Made by a program: the position numbers and the translations under genes. Source: DATFTF01 sp963825175 (GTDB taxonomy: Bacteria; Acidobacteriota; Thermoanaerobaculia; UBA5066; Gp7-AA6). Taken from it: 64,000 bases of DNA. Positions 59,372-64,000 of this stretch are shown here, piece by piece. Where the stretch lies: the NCBI GenBank assembly GCA_963825175.1, contig CAWGSA010000002.1, positions 1,364,001 to 1,428,000 of the forward strand. Reading direction: 5' to 3'. Position 1 is the first letter of the stretch, and every line of letters begins with the position of its first letter. A model generated the notes under the pieces. It saw only the letters and a program-made list of their open reading frames with translations, did not search any database and was not told the origin of the DNA.

Positions 59372-61378
59372 CTACTGGAAGTAGCCCGTCACGTCGAGCG
59401 CCACGTCGGCTGTTCCGGAGCCGAGGGCGGTGTGGATGGTGAGGCCGCCCGTCGCCCCGAGCGAGAGAACGGCGTTGTTGGCGCGGGTCTGTTGCGCCCG
59501 GAAGTTCAGTGTGCTGGTCGAGGGCAGGGCCACACCGTCGGGGAAGAGCGTCAGGTGGCCGGCCGCGGACGGAGCGATGACGGCCACGTTCGCGGCGACG
59601 GCTCGGGCCGCGGCCGGAATCCCGCAGCGCCCGGTGACCGTCAGCGTGCGGTCTCCGCCGGCTGAGAGGGATGGCGCGCCGTACGGCCCTGCCGGTCCCC
59701 GCGTATCGAGGACCCGGCAGGGCGTGACGGTGTAGAACCCCGCGCCAACGGTGGTCGGGAGAACCAGCAGCGTCATGCTCTGGGGAGGGACCGAGGTCGA
59801 GACGACGCCGCCGGACACGGTCACATCTGCCAGACGCGTGATCGCATTGACCGAGGTCAGCTGCCACGTCTGCGCGCGTGTGCCCGGCGAGAAACCGGAG
59901 ACGGAAAGCGTCACCGGCGTGTTCCCCGAAAGGCTCTTGGACACGATCATCGTCGTCAATGCCCCGTCGGAGGAGCGGACCGCGGCGAAGGCGGACAGGG
60001 TATCGGGATTCGGGACCGACGCCCGCACGCTGGTGTCGCCGAAGGTCGACCGGGCGCCGTCGTAGTTGCGATAGAGCTGGATCGCCTTGTACGTCGGGGT
60101 GGAAGGGTCCGGCGTCGTCCACCGCGTCGCCAGATCGAGCCCTTCCCGTCCGAAGATTCCGAGGATGTCGGCCTGGGCCGTCGCGCCGTTGATGTGACTC
60201 TCCGCTCCCCAGTTGTATTCGGTGACGCCGGTCCTGGTTCCGGGATAGTTGGCCGCCACCCACGCCTTCAGGCGCGGCACCAGCTCAACCGTGTCCTGGA
60301 TCCAGGATTCGTCGACGTAGGCCGGATCCCACAGGGAACGGGTCGAGCGGTTGCGCAGGAGCTGCATCGCCGTCGAGACGTCGTCGGAGAACTCGCCCCC
60401 CTGCGGATAGTCATGGACGCTGAAGACGTCCAGCAGCCGGACGCCGGCGGAGGCCGACGCCTGCCGAATCTGATCGAGATACCACGGCAGATAGTCGGCG
60501 CCTCCGTGGCTGGCGCGGTCCGGCAGGAAGCCCCAGCCGTGGAGACTTCCGTATTGCTGGTCGTATCCGCTGTAGAAGTACCCGCTCCATCCCCATTCTT
60601 CCGGGCCCACGATCAGCGCCGAAGGATCGACCGCCTTGATGCGCGACGCGTAGTCGACGGTCTTGTCCCGGATCTCCTGCATGGTCGCTCCGACCGGGTG
60701 GACATCACGGTGCGTGGCGTGCCAGATGCTCGGCTCGTTGTCCAAGAGGTAGTACCGCAGGCCCCCGGCGGCGGCGGTGCCCCAGGTCGCGACGAGGTGC
60801 TGCGCCCACGCCTGCTGAAACAGGGAGTCCGCGGGCACCCCCGAATCGTTGGGATCGTTGGCGATCACGAACGATCCGTCCGATCGGACTCCGTTGCCGG
60901 CGTCGGGATACCACTGCCAGTCGTTCCCGGTTTGGGGCCCGTACTTGGCGATCGAGAAGCTGGCGAGCTTGGTCCGTCCCGGCCCCACCTTCGCCACCCA
61001 GCCCACGGTCGGGATCGTGAGCATCGCCTGAGCACCGCCGGCCTTGGAGGCGGAGAAGAAGCTGTCTCCGACCTCTCCGGGAACGTCGGCGAACGGAATG
61101 CTCTCGAAGTACCAGTCGCTACCGCGGTTGTCGGCGTTGATCTGCCAGTTGTACCGGCTGGTGTTGTTGCCCCCGAGGCGGTTGATCGGCGCGTTCAAGC
61201 CGGCGAGCGTCGCCGCGTCCCCGTAGGCCACGCCGTAGATGAGCGGGCTGATCGGATGCCGGTCCGCCGAGGCATCGACGGCGACCGCGACTGGCGGGTT
61301 CTGCGCCGAAGCGGCGCCCGCCGTAATCAGGATCGCCAGCGCGGCGCCCGCGACAACATGTGAACGATTCTCGAGCAT
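59372..61378 (-). CDS. secreted GH44-family glycoside hydrolase with C-terminal beta domain
   Basis: ATG 61378 begins the signal peptide (VVAGAALAILITAGAASAQ); 668 residues. GH44 features: ISPLIYGVAYGDAATL, INRLGGNNTSRYNWQINADNRGSDWYFESI, YYLLDNEPSIWHATHRDVHP with the putative acid/base Glu, and GVTEYNWGAESHING with the nucleophile Glu. The final ~125 residues (FYTVTPCRVLDTR..., ALDVTGYFQ) are a repeat-type beta domain found at the C-termini of many secreted proteins. It would cleave beta-1,4-glucans or xyloglucan outside the cell. Confidence 0.85.
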   Translation of the reverse strand: MLENRSHVVAGAALAILITAGAASAQNPPVAVAVDASADRHPISPLIYGVAYGDAATLAGLNAPINRLGGNNTSRYNWQINADNRGSDWYFESIPFADVPGEVGDSFFSASKAGGAQAMLTIPTVGWVAKVGPGRTKLASFSIAKYGPQTGNDWQWYPDAGNGVRSDGSFVIANDPNDSGVPADSLFQQAWAQHLVATWGTAAAGGLRYYLLDNEPSIWHATHRDVHPVGATMQEIRDKTVDYASRIKAVDPSALIVGPEEWGWSGYFYSGYDQQYGSLHGWGFLPDRASHGGADYLPWYLDQIRQASASAGVRLLDVFSVHDYPQGGEFSDDVSTAMQLLRNRSTRSLWDPAYVDESWIQDTVELVPRLKAWVAANYPGTRTGVTEYNWGAESHINGATAQADILGIFGREGLDLATRWTTPDPSTPTYKAIQLYRNYDGARSTFGDTSVRASVPNPDTLSAFAAVRSSDGALTTMIVSKSLSGNTPVTLSVSGFSPGTRAQTWQLTSVNAITRLADVTVSGGVVSTSVPPQSMTLLVLPTTVGAGFYTVTPCRVLDTRGPAGPYGAPSLSAGGDRTLTVTGRCGIPAAARAVAANVAVIAPSAAGHLTLFPDGVALPSTSTLNFRAQQTRANNAVLSLGATGGLTIHTALGSGTADVALDVTGYFQ

Positions 61379-61526
61379 GGAAGGCGCTCCCGCCCGAGAC
61401 CTCGCTTCGGCAGCCTCGAGCCCACTCCAGTCTCGAAGCGACGCCTGACCTGAAGACACCGAAGGGAAGCCTCGCCCGAATGATCGCAGCCGGCGACCCT
61501 TCCGTCAACCGGGAGGGCCGGCACTC

Positions 61527-62150
61527 CTACTGGTCGGGGGCTTTGGGGGGCTCTCCGGTCTCGACACGGGCCCGGGGAACATCTCCCGGGGCGGGCGGAG
61601 GCGAGGAAGCCGACGGGTAGGCGAGCGTTCGTCCTTCCTGGTAGTCGTTGGGCGAGGCGGGATAGCCGAGGTTCATGCCCGGAACCTGCTTGGAGTCCCA
61701 GTCCGGGCGGTAGGTCCGGTTGGGATTGAACAACGCGGTCCCGTCACTGCGCTCACCGGGGGCGGTCGATTGCGTCGCCCCGGCGCCCTTGGTCGCCGCG
61801 GAGAGATGGCCGGATCCGGAGCTCCCGCCAGTCATGCCCAGATCGATCACGCCGCCGGGCTTGATGGCGCGCGCCGCGGCGGGCTCGTAACGTGCGGAGA
61901 CGATGCGGAGGATGTCGGAGCGCCTGATGGAAACCAGGATCCCGTCGGGAAAGCGGCGGAACACGATCATCGAGCCCGACTGCTGCGGATGGTCCTCTGC
62001 CCACAACGTCTGGCGTCCGGCGAGCTCGAGACGATAGAGCTGTTTGGATGCGGCGGCCGCAGGTGCAGCGGTGGTGGGAGCGGCGGCGGGTTTTTCCGCC
62101 GCGAGGGCACCGGCCAGGAGAACCGCGCCCAAGAGCATCACAGCAATCAT
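61527..62150 (-). CDS. secreted hypothetical protein
   Basis: A 207-residue protein with a signal peptide (MIAVMLLGAVLLAGALAAE). An Ala/Pro/Thr linker is followed by a short folded part (YRLELAGRQTLWAEDHPQQSG, IVFRRFPDGILVSIRRSDILRIV) that reads like a small beta domain. The C-terminus is Gly/Ser/Pro-rich with NPNRTYRPDWDSKQVPG. I do not recognise the family. It is divergent from the efflux operon. Confidence 0.6.
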   Translation of the reverse strand: MIAVMLLGAVLLAGALAAEKPAAAPTTAAPAAAASKQLYRLELAGRQTLWAEDHPQQSGSMIVFRRFPDGILVSIRRSDILRIVSARYEPAAARAIKPGGVIDLGMTGGSSGSGHLSAATKGAGATQSTAPGERSDGTALFNPNRTYRPDWDSKQVPGMNLGYPASPNDYQEGRTLAYPSASSPPPAPGDVPRARVETGEPPKAPDQ

Positions 62151-62251
62151 AACGCGTAAGCAGGTCTTCGGGTTCCTTTTCGGGCCCGCGTGCGGCTCCC
62201 GACCCGCAACATTCGCCGCCCGGCCGGTGTCGAAGGGGGAGAGGCCATAGA

Positions 62252-63439
62252 ATGTCGAACCTGCGAGCGATGAGCGCTATGAATCCGGAGAAGGCCGACG
62301 CCCCCGATCTTTCCGCTCTCCGCATCCGACGGGATCCGGAGAAACCAGGCGGCGGGAAGCGCTGGCTCCTCGTTGCCGCAGTGGTCGTCGTGGGGTTGGG
62401 AGTCGCCGCCTTCTTCGTCACCGAGCGGGGACAGTCGCTGGTTCCCAAGACGGTCGAGACGGTGAGCGCCTCGCTGGTCACCGAGGGCCAAGCCACGACG
62501 GTCCTTTCGGCGGCCGGCTACATCGAGGCCGACCGCAAGGCGGATCTGTCTCCCAAGATCACGTCGAAGATCACCGAGTTGAACGTGACCGAGGGGTCCC
62601 GCGTCCGCAAGGGAGACGTCATCGCGCGGCTGGACCACACGGACCTCGACGCGCAGATGGCTGACAAGAAGGCGGGCTGGGAGAACACCCAGGCGGAGCT
62701 GGCACGGCAGCGATCCCTCTTCGCCCAGGGGCTGACCACGAAGGAAGCGCTCGACACGGCGGTCGCCAACGAGGCCTCCGCGCGCGCCAACGTGCGCTAC
62801 GTCGACGCGCTTCGCGACTACACCGAAATCCGCGCGCCCTTCACCGGCGTGGTCACGGCCAAGCGCGCGTTCGTCGGGGAAGCCGTCTCGCCGTACGGAT
62901 CCTCCCCGTCGGGGGGCGGCTCGGGCGGAGCGATCGTGACCCTGGTCGATTTCTCGACGCTCTACGTCGGCGCCGACGTCAACGAGGCGAATCTGGCCCG
63001 GCTGGCGCCGAAGCAGCCGGCGGAGATCGTTCTGGACGCGTACCCCGACCACGCCTATCACGGGCACCTGCTGCAGATCATTCCCACCGCGGACCGGGCC
63101 AAGGGGACAGTCAAGGTCAAGGTCGCGTTCGAGGATCCCGACGAAAGAATCCTGCCGGAGATGTCGGCGAAGGTGAACTTCACCGAGAGGCCGACGACCG
63201 GCGCGGTCCACAAGTCGCACGTGCTGGTCCCGGAGTCGGCCGTCGTCCAAGCCGACGGGGCGCCGGGAGTGTTCTTGATCGCGGAGGGCCGAGCCATTCT
63301 GCGAAGAGTCCGGACCGCTCCGGCCCCGCAGGGGCAGGTGGAGATCCTGGAGGGGCTTCAAGGCGGCGAAACCCTCGTGGCCGACGCCGGCCGGGCCGGT
63401 GTGAAGAGCGGCGAGCGAGTCAAAGTGAAAGGGATGTGA
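62252..63439 (+). CDS. HlyD/MacA-type periplasmic adaptor of an ABC efflux system
   Basis: A 395-residue protein. A membrane anchor lies near residues 38-58 (RWLLVAAVVVVGLGVAAFFV). The lipoyl half-motifs are GYIEADRKADLSPKITSKITELNV and YTEIRAPFTGVVTAKRAFVGEAV, joined by a short alpha-hairpin. Beta-barrel and membrane-proximal domains follow. The adjacent ATPase (2 bp downstream) makes a MacAB-like tripartite exporter likely; the permease should lie beyond the window. Confidence 0.88.
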   Translation: MSNLRAMSAMNPEKADAPDLSALRIRRDPEKPGGGKRWLLVAAVVVVGLGVAAFFVTERGQSLVPKTVETVSASLVTEGQATTVLSAAGYIEADRKADLSPKITSKITELNVTEGSRVRKGDVIARLDHTDLDAQMADKKAGWENTQAELARQRSLFAQGLTTKEALDTAVANEASARANVRYVDALRDYTEIRAPFTGVVTAKRAFVGEAVSPYGSSPSGGGSGGAIVTLVDFSTLYVGADVNEANLARLAPKQPAEIVLDAYPDHAYHGHLLQIIPTADRAKGTVKVKVAFEDPDERILPEMSAKVNFTERPTTGAVHKSHVLVPESAVVQADGAPGVFLIAEGRAILRRVRTAPAPQGQVEILEGLQGGETLVADAGRAGVKSGERVKVKGM

Positions 63440-63441
63440 GC

Positions 63442-64000
63442 ATGGCAGCGCCATTGATCGCGATCGAGAGCCTGACCAAGGTCTACAAGCGCGGCGTCGA
63501 GGAGCTCGTGGTCCTGAAGGATCTCGACCTGGACGTTCCCCAGGGGGAGTACCTTGCGCTGATGGGGCCCTCGGGATCGGGAAAGTCGACGCTCTTGAAC
63601 CTCATCGCCGGCATCGACACGCCCACGCGTGGGCGGATTCTCGTCGCCGGAACCGATATCGCGCAGCTTTCCCAGACGAATCTGGCGCGCTGGAGAGCGG
63701 AGAACGTCGGCTTCATCTTCCAGTTGTACAACCTGATCCCGGTGTTGACCGCGTTCGAGAACGTCGAGCTGCCGCTCCTCCTGACGCACCTTTCGAGGAA
63801 GGAGCGCCGGGAGCACGTCCAGACCGCCCTCTCGATCGTGGGTCTGGCGGACCGGATGGACCATTACCCGCGGCAGCTCTCGGGCGGCCAGGAGCAGCGG
63901 GTGGCCATCGCCCGAGCCGTCGTGAGCGATCCCAAGCTCCTGGTGGCCGACGAGCCGACCGGAGACCTCGACTCGAAATCGGCCGAAGAAATCTTGAATC
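63442..64000 (+). CDS. MacB/LolD-type ABC transporter ATPase, 3' end outside window
   Basis: ATG 63442 lies 2 bp after the adaptor stop; 186 codons are visible before the window ends. Motifs: Walker A LMGPSGSGKST, Q-loop GFIFQLYNLIPVLTAFENVELPL, signature LSGGQEQRVAIARA and Walker B LLVADEPTGDLDSKSAEEI. The Q-loop and LTAFENVELPL are typical of the MacB/LolD/FtsE-type family that drives extrusion by mechanotransmission. Whether the ATPase is fused to a permease cannot be seen. Confidence 0.92.
   Translation, partial: MAAPLIAIESLTKVYKRGVEELVVLKDLDLDVPQGEYLALMGPSGSGKSTLLNLIAGIDTPTRGRILVAGTDIAQLSQTNLARWRAENVGFIFQLYNLIPVLTAFENVELPLLLTHLSRKERREHVQTALSIVGLADRMDHYPRQLSGGQEQRVAIARAVVSDPKLLVADEPTGDLDSKSAEEILN

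Overview
This window is high-GC, gene-dense bacterial DNA, most consistent with an Acidobacteriota genome, probably environmental. The pointers are a VWFA-related protein of the acidobacterial type, tandem GWxTD-domain proteins, two large Oar-like TonB-dependent receptors with an N-terminal carboxypeptidase-regulatory-like domain, and two DUF4388 fusion proteins. The phylum call is inferred from family content; no rRNA or tRNA gene was found to confirm it.

Layout. 1-9.7 kb: the end of a DUF1844 gene, a TPR/zinc-ribbon membrane protein, a DUF4388-GspG fusion, a heat-shock cluster (dnaK, hsp20, hspR) with a HAIR-like operator on the dnaK promoter, and two GWxTD proteins. 9.7-24.5 kb: Oar-like receptor, VWFA protein, DUF4388-HDOD protein, an acyl-CoA mutase large subunit, tdk, a nucleoside deoxyribosyltransferase-like protein, nth, a secreted 5'-nucleotidase and a second Oar-like receptor. 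24.5-48.7 kb: a phosphate/polyphosphate island with CHAD protein, ppx, phoU, ppk, a phosphate-type porin, pstSCAB, phoB, phoR, DUF47 and pit. Interspersed are a GH1 glycosidase, two PHP phosphoesterases, a ceramide-glucosyltransferase-like enzyme, a broken phosphoesterase gene, a partner-switch module (truncated RsbU, STAS, RsbW) and a frameshifted DUF547 gene. 48.9-64 kb: rRNA methyltransferase, GT4 glycosyltransferase, two acyl-CoA dehydrogenases, two small paralogous unknowns, a LivJ-type lipoprotein, an AhpD-like selenoprotein, lpdA, a GH44 glycosidase and the start of an RND/MacB-type efflux operon.

Three results stand out. (1) 57266-57811 is an AhpD-like gene with an in-frame TGA at the second position of its CxxC motif, followed at selenoprotein spacing by a perfect stem with a GGC loop. 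This fits a bacterial SECIS and a CxxU selenoprotein. (2) At least ten intergenic gaps carry arrays of 7-bp repeats built from several unrelated words (GTGAGGC, GATTTGC/T, GGACTGC, TGACGAG), often as opposed arms that can fold. GTGAGGC arms follow stop codons and the complementary GCCTCAC arms precede start codons, in several cases touching them. (3) Direct repeats of TTNACR every 11 bp precede ppx and pstS, with weaker versions before the porin and DUF47-pit. They look like Pho boxes for the local PhoB and would tie the island into one regulon.

How the genes fit together (inference): under phosphate limitation PhoR-PhoB would induce the porin, PstSCAB, Pit/DUF47 and Ppx. Secreted 5'-nucleotidase would release phosphate, Ppk/Ppx/CHAD would manage polyphosphate, and the glycolipid-type glycosyltransferase could spare phospholipid.
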